Assembly (NCBI RefSeq): GCF_021155765.1
Contig: NC_060113.1
Location: 1,974,501 to 2,038,500 of the forward strand
Reading direction: 5' to 3'
Source of the DNA: Diprion similis
Lineage: Eukaryota; Arthropoda; Insecta; Hymenoptera; Diprionidae
Length of the DNA stretch: 64,000 nucleotides
Shown: piece after piece, positions 30,933-43,863 of the stretch
Position numbering within the stretch: the first letter of the stretch is position 1
Layout of the letters: every line of letters starts with the position of its first letter
Made by a program: the position numbers and the translations under genes
The notes under the pieces: generated by a model
Seen by the model: the letters and a program-made list of their open reading frames with translations, nothing else
Databases searched by the model: none
What the model was told of the DNA's origin: nothing

Positions 30933-31538
30933 GCCAAAAGTGGTTGAAACTGGATTCGCGATCATTGCAATACGGCGATGCTGAATTGTTGCAAATTGCG
31001 AAAATTTTCGTTTTCGTGTAATGACGCTGAGATTATAATCTCGGTTACGCTCGTCCGTTTCGCCTGCGGCTCTCTTTCAATTAAGGGAAAATTTTGAGAG
31101 GTTCGAGAGAACCGCGCAGCAAGAAACTCTCCGCGGTACTTTGGGAAAAACCTTATTCGCCGAATACCTAACTCAAGCTCTCCACTTGCCTGAAAGAAGC
31201 TGAAAAGAGGCAAAACAATTTTACCAAGTATACCTCGGGAAAGACTAAAAAAGAAAAATTTCAACCCTGCAGGTTACGCGGACAGTCTTGTTGTTGATCC
31301 AGTCCAGGCGCGGTTTTCATCACGTTAATTTTTTTCCTCGTCGTGTACGATGACTTGGCGAATTCTGTCCCCGTTTGAAAAACGTTCAATCTCTAAAAAG
31401 CGTCGCTTGGATGTAAGACGTCTTTAGGGTGGAGGTAAAAATTTAAAAGGGACAATGTTTCGAAATTCTAAACATGCGAATGTGGGATAACGAAAGTTGA
31501 ATTGTTCGAAATCTTGATTTTTGAAAGTGTCATTGATT

Positions 31539-32006
31539 AGGGGCTATTAATTAATTAGTTAAGTACTTATAATTTTTATTTATAGTTAAATGTAGTTAGA
31601 AGAGGATCAGTTATACTAATACTTATAATTTGACATAGAATAAAGATTTTTATTTCATACAAGATAATTATTTGAATGGTTTTCATTTATAAGTTTCAAA
31701 GTGTGTAAATATGAACACATTAACGATTTTAAGAAACTTATTACGAAATGAAAATTCTTACAATAACAATATATAAATGAAATTGTATATTGTAAATTAA
31801 AAAATAGATCTCATAGGTTGTTGAACGTTTAAATAGAAATTTTTCCTAGCTTTTAAAACTGCCCTTTAATTTTCTCAGCGATTTTTCTTTCCCTAGACAT
31901 TGCTGGTACGGACATTTTGTTTGAATGAAAAATATCTATTACACAGATTCCAACTTGTAAAATATTACGTAAGAATGACTTTTTTTTTAATTAATGAATG
32001 GCCCCT
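31539..32006. mobile_element. AGGGGC-ended TIR element, family C
   Basis: The left end AGGGGCTATTAATTAATTAG and the right end TTAATTAATGAATGGCCCCT are approximate reverse complements over about 22 bp, enclosing AT-rich non-coding DNA. Termini of the GGGGCCATTCAT-ATTAATTA kind recall insect ISL2EU/Harbinger-like MITEs; that family placement is from memory and tentative. Confidence 0.6.
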
Positions 32007-34230
32007 TAGATTCATCTTTCCTTATTTTATTTCTACATATTTGAAACTTTGATAGATCGGCCTTTTGAAATAATCACTTTTTTACAAATTCAGTCCCCCA
32101 CCCCTCCCTTAGGCATCCAAAGTCGCGTCATAAGACTTCACAAGACGTCCGATAGACAAACTTCAGTCTTGCCTTAACGGACGAGTAACTCGTCCCAGAT
32201 CAACTCACGCAACTTCGAAAGGAGACAATTTTCGATCTCAAAATCTCAAAATCGAGGCACAATTCCTACCATTATTCGACAAACACTCGACGTGGTCATA
32301 ACACCACCAGCTCTTTGCTCCCGATGGCAAACATTTCGTCGAGTCTGTCGTCCGAGTTGAGGTCTTTCCGAATCGAGAGAAACAGTTCGTTCCAATGCCG
32401 TCGGGGTAAACAAAAGTTTCCTACCCCAAAATCACAATATCACATTCGCAGGCAGTTGTAAACTTCAACATTTTCGTTTGCCGTGATAAAAAATTCTCCC
32501 TAGCAAAAATGGCGATCGATATATCAAATCATACAATATTTTAAAAGAATTCATCGTGTAATTTATCACATGATTTATTAAGCAAATAGGATAAAAAACA
32601 TATAAGAAATCACATAATAATTTACAAAAGTATAACGAATCATCAGATATCTTAGATGAAAATTTATATACAAATTCACTGTATAATTAATCATATAATT
32701 TATCTGATGATTTGTACTTTTCAAATTTGACTTGACGCTCGATTTTACACGTTACACAGATTTTTTCTAGGCCTCGATTCGAAGGTGCAAAAAAAAAAAA
32801 AACGCGACGTCAACCAAAGCCTTTTAGGCAACGACGATACGCGTGTCGCGCGTTGCAGGGTTGAACCCACGCCACGGGGTGAGCATCCCTACAGTGAGTG
32901 TAATAATACCGGATTATTTGCATGGCGTATCGCGTCCTCGCTTCTGTCCTGTAGGTGGGTAGGTGGGTAGATAGGTAGGTTATACTGTGCCCGAGTAAAC
33001 ATAATATTCACTCTGTTCCTCTGACTCGTAGCTTCCGTGCAACGATCAAATACCTGCAGCGGCACCATGCCTCGTTTACACAAGCACGGATAGCTATCCG
33101 ATCCGTGAACCAATCCCAGCCTCTCCAGCCCCGTCCTTACCCTTACCGCCCCTCAACCCCTCTGTAACGCCGACCCTCCGACGATCCTGGCGCTGCTGCT
33201 GATGCGCCCTGACAACGCAACGCCGAGGATGGAGGCGCTGCGAATTCCATTTGCTATCCGTTTCTACGGTATATTCTCATGGTGTTTGCCTTTTTCCGAT
33301 GCAGATAAGGGACGAAGGCGTGCAGAATTAAGGAACAAGATTTGAGTAACGGTATAATGTTTTAAGCGATTGACAAAAAGAAAAAAAAAAAAAAAAAAAA
33401 CCTTGCGGAAAATTCAAATTCTTCACAGGGGGTGTCATTTCTGGTATCTACTTTACAATTAGTTTGCTCGAAGCTTTTGTGCATACAATATTGAGCGCAA
33501 TCGGGAAACGCGTGAAATTTTAATTTTAATACTCTTTAAGTTATAAACTAAATAATATACATATGTAACGTGATTTTAAATTGTCTTTTCTTATCGCTGT
33601 GTTAAATAATTGATCCAACTTTTGATACAATTGTTTTTGAGTGAAGAGATGTAAACAATCTTTGGTATACAATATATCTAATAGATGATTTACCTTTGGC
33701 AGATAAATAAAGTTAAACGTGATTCGCGTTAATACGACATTTGCTAAAAAATTATTATCTCTTTTCCTCGATTCAGCAAAAATTTCTTCACCCTAAAATT
33801 ACCCTCTTAAATACCGCTGACAATAAGTCCTGTGTGTCCTGCAAGGTGTTACACAGCATGTTTCGATTCTGGAGAAAGATTCGAAGATACCTCAACGGCG
33901 AAATTAAATCGCGAGCATCGAGTATGACGAGTTGATACGGACAAACACTGCAGTACTTATATGTAACACAGTAGGGTGCAAAAACCATTGGGTTGTTTTA
34001 TTATTTAACGGGATCAAAAGAAGGTAACCCACAGAGTGTGACAATTTTACCCCTGCAACCTTTATCCCCGGAGCTTCCACCCCCTCGTTCCCCATTTCTC
34101 CAGCCTTTCTCCCCCTTCTCCATCGTCGCTGATCTCCCCTCTGAAAATTCCCCTTTCGTCTGTTAAACGGGGATGACAGATATCCCGCCCTCCGAACCGC
34201 CCCTCGTGAAGTAGGCGGTCTCTAGAATCA

Positions 34231-35250
34231 ATCCACGAGATACACAGAGAGAGAGAGAGAGAGAGAGGGAGAGAGGGGAGAACGGGTCAGGAAAACTGGA
34301 CTCAGTTCTGGGACACGCTTCAGCCCTTGCATACACGACGTCGTGTCTATCCGTGTGTAAACGGTGCTCGTAGAGGCAACCCTGGTTACCCCCGATGTGT
34401 AGGTGGTAGGGATGTGATTCGATTTCGCGAGTTTCTCAACGGAGGAAAAACACGGAGGCTCAGCCGAAAAGCAAAGCCTTCCCGAGACCAGTCGCACGTC
34501 ACATCACCAAGAGGAAAGACACGCGGCTCCGCTGCGGTCGACGATAATTTTATTTCCAGTGTCGTGCAGCGTGTCGTGAAGTCGAGTCGAGTCGAGTGTT
34601 TATTTCCTCTTGATTTGATTTTACCCGCGTTTTCGTCTCGGAGAAAAAAAAAGAATTCGTGTTAGAATCGGGGGTGAAAATCGAAGCTTCGGACGCACCG
34701 GAAAATCTCTGCAAGAGACTATATCATCGACACGCTGAGAGAGACGAGAGAAACTGAATTATAACTTCAAGGCATCCACCTCGAGGCGTGAACAAAGAGT
34801 GTGTGAGCCAGCCGAGGACAAGTTCATAAGAATTGTTATCTCTGTGTGGAAACAAACTATCAACGTAACAACGATGGTGCGGAGATAAATTCGTATGACA
34901 GTTTCACCGACGATACGACGCGGGACGAAACATGCTCGGCGTCTCTCTCTTTCTCTCTCTTTAACTACGAAAAAACGTTTCTCCGGCGGGTTGAAATTTC
35001 GCTAAATTTTGATTACCAGAACGGAAAGATCAACGATCGAAACAGGGTGTCTTGAAGTGCAATCGGAGAACGAGATAATGCATTCACTGGGGTACACTGC
35101 GATAGCTTCTCCGTTGAACAAGGAGCCAGAAGAAGATGTAACGACGTCCGGAAAAGTGCGCTCGTGAAAGCCGTGGATTCGTGATAAAAGCGTCGATAAA
35201 AAGGACTAAAAAAAAAAAAAAACAAAACAAAAAAAAAACATACAAGAAGA
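34231..35250 (+). promoter_or_regulatory. FoxD upstream region and probable 5' leader
   Basis: GC-rich relative to its surroundings. It opens with a (GA)n tract (34239-34278) of the kind bound by GAGA-type factors, followed by a purine-rich, CGA-rich stretch to the FoxD start. Several short upstream ORFs occur, the nearest at 35078-35167. No TATA box is evident and the transcription start is not called. Confidence 0.45.
35078..35167 (+). other. uORF in probable FoxD leader (29 codons)
   Basis: ATG at 35078 opens a 29-codon frame (MHSLGYTAIASPLNK...) ending TGA at 35165-35167, 83 nt before the FoxD start. It lies in a different frame from FoxD. If the leader is continuous, it could reduce translation of FoxD. 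Confidence 0.4.
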
Positions 35251-36543
35251 ATGCAGAATCCAGAGAGCATCGGAATCGGTCAGTCTGGATTGTTGTCCAG
35301 CATCATGTGCAACGGATGCAACGTCGAAAGAAGTCCGAAGGCATTGAGTGATATGGCGATCGCGGATGGAACGAGCCTCGCCAAGAGTGAAATCGGTCCG
35401 CAATTCAAGTCGGTTTCACCGATTCCCCGCGGGGTGGCGTCACGGTATAATCGAAACTCGCAGAAGAAGCCGTACGAGCAAATGGCTAGGCTGAACCCAA
35501 CGACGGCGCTTCCGGTTTGCCGGCTTCCGGTTGGTGGGCAGATTATCCCGAGCGTTCAGGAGTGGAATCTTCGGCTCGATCAGGGCAGCGACAAGGACTC
35601 GGAGAGCGGTGCGAGCGGCGTTGGCGTCGGCGTTGATCCGGTTCCGCAGAATCCTCAGGGCAAGAACGAGGACTCGAGGACGCCACCGCGGCATCGGAAC
35701 CGCCAGAAGAAGCCCTACGCACCGACGGCGACGACGAAACCCGGTCAAGGGTCACCCTCGTACGTGGGGGTGGGCGATCCATCGTCGCCGATGATAAAAC
35801 CGGCATATTCGTACATCGCCCTGATCACAATGGCGATCCTTCAGTCACCGGAGAAGAAACTCACCCTCAGTGGCATCTGCGAATTCATTTCAAACCGGTT
35901 TCCATATTATCGAGAGAAGTTTCCAGCCTGGCAGAACTCCATCAGACATAACCTATCCCTCAACGATTGCTTCCTCAAGATACCAAGAGAGCCAGGAAAC
36001 CCAGGAAAGGGGAACTACTGGACTCTTGATCCCGACGCCGAGGACATGTTCGACAATGGCAGCTTTCTACGTCGCAGGAAACGCTACAAACGTCCGCCTC
36101 CGCACTACATCCGGGATCGCGCCATGATGGCTTTCGCCATTTGTAACGAACGTGGCGGCGCTTGTGCCGCCGCTGATATTCCCGGGGCGCTTCCTTATCC
36201 CGCTTACCTTTCCCCGATCCCGGGACTCTCGCTTCTCGAGTTTGCTCCCGGCGCCATTGAGGCCCTGAAATTCCGGTTCCTTGATCCTCCTGCGCCCCTC
36301 TACAAACCTGTACCCATTTCCGCACCCCCGATCAGAGAGATCAATCCACCACCGAGGACCGTCATGTCTCAGGTGCCGGCCACTGTTCAAGAGAAGAAAG
36401 GAAACTTCAGCATCGAGGCACTCATAGGTGATCAACCGACCACCGAACAGTCCAACGGATGGGTCTTGGACCTCAGGCAGCCCGCCGACGGATGCAAAAT
36501 ACGCAGAGCAGGTCAGGCTTCGGCCTTCTCGCGGGTTCGCTAG
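35251..36543 (+). CDS. FoxD: Forkhead transcription factor, FoxD class
   Basis: A single-exon 430-aa protein. Residues about 183-281 form the forkhead (winged-helix) domain: [37 protein letters not shown], recognition helix [18 protein letters not shown], wing [19 protein letters not shown], then [18 protein letters not shown]. The [12 protein letters not shown] and [12 protein letters not shown] blocks are characteristic of FoxD (Drosophila fd59A, vertebrate FOXD). Near the C-terminus FSIEALIG (residues 386-393) is an eh1-like motif expected to recruit the Groucho co-repressor. FoxD factors are nuclear regulators of neural and mesodermal development. The start has A at -3 and is the first in-frame Met after upstream stops. 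FoxB, FoxC and FoxL1 were considered and fit less well. The first conserved proline pair reads Pro-Ala. Confidence 0.95.
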   Translation: MQNPESIGIGQSGLLSSIMCNGCNVERSPKALSDMAIADGTSLAKSEIGPQFKSVSPIPRGVASRYNRNSQKKPYEQMARLNPTTALPVCRLPVGGQIIPSVQEWNLRLDQGSDKDSESGASGVGVGVDPVPQNPQGKNEDSRTPPRHRNRQKKPYAPTATTKPGQGSPSYVGVGDPSSPMIKPAYSYIALITMAILQSPEKKLTLSGICEFISNRFPYYREKFPAWQNSIRHNLSLNDCFLKIPREPGNPGKGNYWTLDPDAEDMFDNGSFLRRRKRYKRPPPHYIRDRAMMAFAICNERGGACAAADIPGALPYPAYLSPIPGLSLLEFAPGAIEALKFRFLDPPAPLYKPVPISAPPIREINPPPRTVMSQVPATVQEKKGNFSIEALIGDQPTTEQSNGWVLDLRQPADGCKIRRAGQASAFSRVR

Positions 36544-36772
36544 AAGATCGAATCTCGATAGATTTTCCTCGTCTTTCCATTCTATTTTCATCATTCCGCG
36601 CCGATGGGTTATTAAAAATTTTTCTGAATATTGGGAAATTCAAGGGGGTGATCGGATATATATCATATCATATGTAATTTTTTTTTTCTTCTTCGTTCCT
36701 CGTGATATACCGAGATCGAGGAAGTTTTTTTGGACGATATCTTTCAACGTCGGAAATTGAAAACGTTGACGA

Positions 36773-36800
36773 ATGGATGGATGGATGGATGGATGGATGG
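36773..36800. repeat. (ATGG)n microsatellite
   Basis: About seven ATGG tetranucleotide units immediately downstream of FoxD. Confidence 0.9.
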
Positions 36801-37083
36801 GAGGGAGAATTGAGGAATTGTTATATACTTAGGCGTATAGGTATGTAATAGTGCAGACGAAACTGTGAAAGCTTTAGATAAGAAACTGCAGTTGCGCAAT
36901 CCGTAGAGATAACGTGGAGTTTAATATGGATTTTAACGATGTCGAAGAAGGTGCGGATGATGAATCGAGAATAATAAATCCAAAAATTAATACCAAAAAA
37001 CCGTTATAGTTTATTATATATAATATACTATTTAATATATATAGGATAGCCCGATGGTGTCACTGTGCAATAGACGATATTAC

Positions 37084-37086
<3 letters not shown>

Positions 37087-37114
<28 letters not shown>
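37087..37114. repeat. (TA)n microsatellite
   Basis: TA tract downstream of FoxD; another follows at 37692-37725. Confidence 0.85.
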
Positions 37115-37118
<4 letters not shown>

Positions 37119-37307
37119 CGTATAATATTATATAATATACAATATAATAAAACACGATTAAGATATAATATGTAATACGTAATAAATTCTATAACAATAT
37201 ATAAAATTATTCAATTTTTATTGAAATGACCGATTGGTCGTACGATTTCTCGGTTTAGGTTAGATTTACAGACTTACGTATAGATATATAATATATATAT
37301 ACGTATA

Positions 37308-37612
37308 GGGGAGGCTTGGGCAAAGTGGGCAGCTTAAAATTTTTAAATAACAAAGTAGAAAATTAATCACCTCAACTTTTTATTAAATATAAATTATTCG
37401 GAAATCATTTACCCGAGTAATTAATTGCACAGCTCGTAACACGAATAGTTTGAAGTTACGCTTTACCATCAACTCGTCGAAGTAAAATAATTTTCTGAAC
37501 TTGAATTTAAGATTAATTTTTCTCTCTCGAGAAATCTAGATAATAATTTAACACAATTGTTGTTAATGAAAAGTAAACATTTTCTTAAGGAGTCCACTTT
37601 GCCCCAACCTTC
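37308..37612. mobile_element. Non-autonomous TIR element, family A copy 2
   Basis: The left end is GGGGAGGCTTGGGCAAAGTG and the right end GTCCACTTTGCCCCAACC. The interior shares long blocks with the copy at 10669-11049 in the same orientation, but is about 75 bp shorter because of end-proximal deletions. It lies 0.8 kb past the FoxD stop and may be part of its 3' UTR. Confidence 0.75.
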
Positions 37613-37689
37613 CTTACATGTATATACATATTATATTGAATTCTACGTGTAATATATAAATTTATCACAATGCATGTGTATATACATAT

Positions 37690-37731
<42 letters not shown>

Positions 37732-40235
37732 ATATATGTATATACTAGAGTTTTCAAATGATTTTACTATTCCCCAACGATTAACAATACATTCAAATAA
37801 TAATACATATAAATATACGTGTAGACCGAAATATCCAGCTTTGTAAATATCGCCCTTATTCCGTCAATATTTGCCTGGCCCTTGATTTTTCTGCAATTTT
37901 CTCATCCCCTCGTCGGCGGTGAGCGAGCTGCTCTTATTGTTTGATATATCGGGCATAACGGACCAAAGTGGACTCGTTGAGTGCATGTAAATACGTGCGT
38001 GTGTTGCGTGGATGATTGTGCGTGCGTAAAATGAATAGGACGAAGGTATAGATTTTAGCAGTGTTAGTATTTAAGAGTATAATGAACGCGGTAGATTTTA
38101 ACCTAATCCCTTCTCGTACCTACTACGTTATAATCCAGGAATATAATAACCATTAACCATATATTGCGCGCACAGTGGTTGAAAGAATTTCGCGTTTTAA
38201 TATCCGCATTTATTTATTACACGATACAAAATACTTTTTCATCGTTTCTCATCAATCTGCTTTTACGAACATATTATAAAAAAATTGTATTTTATTTTTC
38301 AAAATATACATAATAATAACAGCAGCATTGCAGCAGTTTATATCCATTCAAATTATTTTTAATAACAATCATTTGTTGCTATCGTTATTTTAATTAAATA
38401 CTTCATATTTTTCGAGTCAGATATTTGAACAGGATTCGGTAGTTGAAAAAATGAAAGAAAATAAGTTTCCGGAAACTAATATATATACATATATATACAT
38501 ATATATATATATATACCTTGTCAGTATAATATTAATTTTCATTGTGGAGAGTGAACTGCAGGAAGTCTTGCGCGCCGATTCCATCTGTCGATTTATTCTT
38601 CAACACAGCATTCTCAGCTGCATGCCTCGCGGCTTTATACTGGAACAGATTTGCCGATCACTTGACAAGTTTCACGAATGTCATTCATTTTTACTATTAT
38701 TATTATTTTTTTCTTCATATCTATCCCACTACTCCGTACATATATATTTTTTTTGTCTTTTGGAACTAGAGCGGGGATTTCTGTAAAAAGTATTATACAT
38801 AATACAGTGAAAAAAGTTAAATACAATTATCCTTGATCATTTATCACTGAAAATCGTTGGTTATAATCGGTATATAGATATTGTATAACGTAAGAATTTA
38901 TAATACGTGTATATGGAGAACATGTAAAAACAAAATAGAACGAAAAAAAAAACAACAACAACAACAATGATGATGATAATAATAATAATAATAATAATAA
39001 CCGAATATGTTCCCTGTATAAGATTCTTAGACGTAGGCGTAGGTATAAGTTCGTATGGTAAATGGTAGATATATTATAAATAAGTATAAATAATTAAAAG
39101 TGAATAAAGTAACACTGAACGAATTGAATCTCTCACAACAACTTATTTTTTATCGGTTAAAATAATTAATAATATTCAATTTCGTCAATAGAAACTGCGG
39201 TGCAAACGAGAAAAACTAAAGGAATATATAAAGAAAATTAGCGATTGAAAAAAAAAAAAAACAAAAAATTAAAAAAATTTCCGTCATCGTTGATAATGTT
39301 AAAGAAAAAAAAAAAAATCTTTACGGTAAGTTTTTTTTTCTTAATTATTATACTTACCTGCAACGTAAATAAAATATCAGCGTAATTACAGCGTCATTAG
39401 TTAGTTTGTTGCGTCAACAAAATGAAAGAAACATAAACTGCAGCGAGATGTTTTCATTTCAACGGAACGATCTCGTTTATACGCCCCGCGTTTAATCCCC
39501 AACCTAACTTTTATTGCCTTGCACACCTTATCTAATAAACGTCTGCATGTTTATACAGTCGTAGAATGCTGACTTAATTGTTATCGCTGCACCGACGACT
39601 CTAAAAATCCCGACGCATCCGAACGATGAGCCTCGGAATTGACGGATAAAAAAAAAGGAAATAACGAAAGAACAAAAAAAAAAAATTAACTGGAAAAGAT
39701 ACGTTTCGATAATATAAGCGAGGAAAATTTCAAACCAAGCGAAATGTATCAGAATTTATGAAACGAGGCTTTGAAACGATAATTGCAGCGTATCGCGAGC
39801 CGTGTGATCTAGGAATGCAATATTCTCACCCCAAGTCGAGGGATATGAGCAAAGCGTTGCCTTCCTATTGCCAGCTGAATCTCGAGGGGGATTAAAACGC
39901 GATGAAAATCCACTCGTTTTTCTCCCCACCTCCCAATTTTCTCTCTCACCGTTTCTCCAAGAATATACCAGGCTAACGAGATTCCCGTAAAAAACGGCCT
40001 CAAATTTTCGCGCTAGATCATTTAGATAAGAAAGAAAAAAATCGTCGACAAATCCCTGAACAATTTTTTTTCGATAAATCGTTAATTTTGTCTCTCTTCG
40101 ATCAAGTTAATTATTCGTTCGCTTTTTGTTGTTGTTGTTTTTTTTTTTTTTGTCTCATTCAAAATCACGGATCAAGCGTATCGATCTTTCGATCATCAAT
40201 GAAAAGGATCCTTGCTTCCGAATGACACGCTGTAA

Positions 40236-40271
<36 letters not shown>

Positions 40272-42231
40272 AGAGGAAAGCACGACACGGTGGAGTACAC
40301 GCTTTATACCTGCAGGGGCGGATTTAAGGGGTGGCGACACAAACCGACACAAACACTTCGGGCCACGTGTCGGCCACGCGGCAGGACGACGTCGAGGATC
40401 GAGCTTGCTTCCAATATTAGATATTAGCACCGCTTTGAACCGGCGTACGTTGTACACACCGTGAACACGAAGTGCGGGAGGATCGTTCAGAATTGCGAAC
40501 ACACCTCTTAACTCCGCACCCCCCTCATCCCCCACACACACTCGAAGAGGTTTGCTGAAATTAACGGGCGATGATGCCTTGGAATCGGACAAACCGGCCG
40601 GATGTTCGGAGAGATTAGATTTTGGACGTCGCGTTGTCCTCGGATAGAAATCAAGGACTCGATTGAGAGGATTCAAAATCTCTGAAATATTTATAGTCAA
40701 GAGTTAATCTTCTTCTTAAATTCGTGCAGATTTTTCTAAATGTTTTTTTTTTTTTTTTTTATCTTGTCGTAATAGTAAAAAATGATTTGTATAAACGTTA
40801 TTGAGCATTATTTTGAATTTTCAAATCATTTTTATTTTCTTTGGTTACAATAAAAGAAAAAATGTGTGTCTATATAGCGTATTTGAGTCCTTGAAAATTA
40901 AGGATTCCCTTAAGTAGCCCGTCTTAAGCGTTTTCTTATTTTATTCGTAAGTTTCACAGAGTTTATGATTAATTGTTTGTTGCTTAAAGAACTTTTACTT
41001 TATCGATGGATCGGAAATTATCAAATGAATTTATGAAATGGGGAAAAAAATAAATGTGGTGGTTAGAATTTTGATGAAACAATGAAATCCAATAACAATA
41101 TCGCGATCATCTATTTAAAGCTTCTGTAAGTAGTCCTTATGTATAGGGAGTTCCATGCGAATTCGACCAACGTCTGACCCTCACAATTTCTATAGTGTTT
41201 GGAACCATTCCATGGAAAATACCTCGTCAAAATCGCTCTCGATATTTATAAATAATTAACCAACTAGATAAAAAGTTTAAATAAATTCATGGTATTGTTT
41301 CAAAGTGTAGGGAGAATAGGAGGAAAGTTTTTTTTTTTGGATCAGATTAATTAATTCTTTGTATATACATCGTGAAAACTGTGTAATCGAATAAATTTCA
41401 GACCTTGAAACAGTACAGTTTCGAAAACAAATTTATTGTATAAAAATTTTCCAGACTGAATGGGGTGTTTTTCAATTTTCTCTGGTGTTAGGCAGGTGAA
41501 TTAAATATCCAGAAAGGACATCTGGTCGGTCCTGAAGGAATGAGAAAGGCGATTTCCTCCATTAATTAAGTCTTTCTCTGGCTTGGAAATGCCGGGATAC
41601 TTCAGACGGGATAAAGTCCATGAGAAACAAATGAAAGAAGTTAGTTTGAACGAATAAAGGGAGGATATACAGTGTAGCTCGTGTAGACGACGCGGGGGAA
41701 AGGGATCGGTTAACAAATCGATTCGATTCTTCAGTCAGGGGTGCGAGATAAGGGATGGGGTGAAATAAAACCTCTGCAACCTCGAGGATGCGACGGATGA
41801 AAATTTGGCAGATGCGGAAAACCACGGGGAAAGCAATCCGTGTTTTTATCGAATTTCGATACTCATTGTCAACCCCTAACGCGCCAAACTTCACTATATA
41901 GTTCGTTTTTCTTCTTTTCTTCCTCTTTTTCCTCTTCGCGCCATTATGAAAATACTCACTTTTTGCAGCCTGGATAAATTCCATCGACACGAGTGCAAAT
42001 ATTCTTGCCTCTCTCTTCGCGCTGAAATATCGAAGACGAAGAATTTTACGAATTAGGTATAGAATTTAACCAAAGCATGAACGATCGTTTCTACGTTTCT
42101 GCTTGTTTAAAATTCTACTTTCTACATTTGAATACTCGTCCAAAAGAGTATTTGCTATTTTTAAAAATCTCTTCACAAATTTCAACCCCTACATCCAAAA
42201 TTGAAAAATTTTATGCATAGTTTGACAAAAA

Positions 42232-42480
42232 TATAATGATTTCAATTAACTACGTAAGGGTGCTAAGGGAGAGGGAGGAGGGTTTTAAAAAATCTATTCA
42301 TCATAAATAATTCTTAAGTAATATTTTACAAGTCAGAATGTGCATATAACAGACATTTTCACAGAAGTAGGAGGGGGAGGTCCAAAAAATCTTATGTGTA
42401 AAGTAGTGAGGGGCGGGGGGGGGGGGGGGGGGGTTAAAAACGGCTCAAATCATCCTTACGTAATTAATAAACGTCCCCTT
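42232..42480. mobile_element. Degraded family C-like element with poly-G run
   Basis: The right end reads CATCCTTACGTAATTAATAA then ACGTCCCCTT; the left has CAATTAACTACGTAAGGGTG in inverse. Both contain the TTACGTAA-type core common at ends of insect ISL2EU-like MITEs. The poly-G run (about 42411-42433) corresponds to the G/C-rich subterminal part of such elements. The left tip is not recognisable. Classification is tentative. Confidence 0.45.
42411..42433. repeat. Poly-G tract
   Basis: A G homopolymer interrupted once by C near its start, inside a degraded TIR element. Confidence 0.85.
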
Positions 42481-43863
42481 ATCACCTCGAGATTCGTTTT
42501 TTGTCTCTTTCCTCCACGGCGATAAGTCGCCCTCAGTACGGAGGGGTTGAAAAAAGCGGCTCGTACTCTCCGCCGGATCCGACATACATATATGCGAGTA
42601 CCTGCCAATGGCTACTTCACTCGATCCGAAGCAATGACCAATATTATGATAATTCACTCACTCGTCGGCGCAGGTACTTTTCGCCCTGTTCACTCGTCGT
42701 CAGCTCCGGCTTTCACCCTCACCCTCCGGCGGCCATCTTCTCGTGGGTGTGGCCTCCGTCGTCCTGGCAACATTCCTCGCTCGCAGATATCGACCCTGAG
42801 CCAACCCAAGGGTTGCTAGGCTGCCCTCCGAGAGGGAAAATGTTATCACTGCTTTGTGGTGGCTAAGATATCACGGCCTGCCTCTGGAGCCGCCGATCCT
42901 GATGCCGATGCTGGTAGTCAGCCGGCCTCTCGCCGTTCTCCCTCCCTCCCTCCCTCTCGCTCTCTCTCTCACTCTCTCTCTTTCTGCAGGGTACGAATTT
43001 AAAGATTTATTCCCGTCGTACGTCGGTCTGTCACATATTTGACCAAAGAAATTTTAAATCCTTTTGGATTCGAGCAATAGCTGAGAGAGGGTGGAAAATT
43101 TTTTTTTTTCAATAATTTAATTCAAAATTTTACTGCCTCGTAAGTTGTGTTTTACTTATCATTTTCTGCAGTTATTGTGTATTATATCGAGTTTGGTGAC
43201 GGAAAAGAGGACAAAGTTTTCATAATCTTGGAGTTAAAAAGTGAACCGTGACTCACTTGGGGATGAAAGTGGATAATCAGCACAACCGCTTTATACTGAA
43301 CTCTCTTATAAGTTGGTAATATTGTCTTCAGAAGTTGAGGGTAGGATTCGAAAACGTTCGTCAAATCATAAAATGCCTCGTTTTGGTGTAAGAAAGGGTA
43401 AAATGTCAAGTTTTTTACTCTCCCGGGCTGTTTTTCAACCCTCGTATAGGTATAAAGTAAACGTTCATCTTGCGTCATTTAAAAAAGGATAAACGAAAAA
43501 TAAAATAATACAGTGAGAGAAGCTTCTGGTTCTGCATATTATAAAAACCTTATAACAATTATCATTTTTTACCATAACCGAAACAAAAAGTAAAACGATT
43601 CCCAGTAGAAAATAAAAATGAATTTTATACCTGTTAGAAAAAAAATCTAGTACGTGTTATCGTTCTTCGATATTATTTATAACTATTACAATAGTCTGAT
43701 TTTGGTCCTACAATAAATTGATCATGTCACGAAATAATGCATTAATGATCACACCGCAAATATAATTAATTGTAGCTCACGGTCATTTAATTAATACCTA
43801 AAATATTTAATTAAAAATATGTAATGAAAATGTTTTTCAGTGCATAAAAAACACGGAGAATAT

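Larger units (their letters stand above)
25201..34230. other. Dab-FoxD intergenic region, no gene recognised
   Basis: AT-rich DNA with homopolymers, poly-C tracts (25396-25416 and 30910-30932), (CT)n at 27736-27773 and one TIR element (31539-32006). GC-richer islands at about 26600-27120, 27480-27900, 28440-28760 and 32800-33300 have no recognisable coding content and are candidates for regulatory DNA. The open frames here are short and unlike known proteins. Confidence 0.6.
36544..39110 (+). other. Probable FoxD 3' UTR and downstream AT-rich DNA
   Basis: Extremely AT-rich. AATAAA hexamers occur at 36973-36978, 37146-37151, 37181-37186 and 39103-39108. It holds (ATGG)n at 36773-36800, (TA)n tracts at 37087-37114 and 37692-37725, and a family A transposon copy at 37308-37612. 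Where the transcript ends cannot be decided. Confidence 0.45.
39111..43863. other. Intergenic region, no gene recognised
   Basis: AT-rich with A/T homopolymers and (TA)n at 40237-40267. GC-richer islands at about 40270-40640 and 42480-43020 could be regulatory. A probable degraded family C element with a poly-G run lies at 42232-42480. A CT-rich stretch is at 42935-42985. No supported ORF. Confidence 0.6.

Noticed and set aside
42501..43042. Frames of 121, 90 and 62 codons in a GC-richer island
   Set aside because: Proline/serine-rich with CT-repeat content and no conserved motif or splice context.
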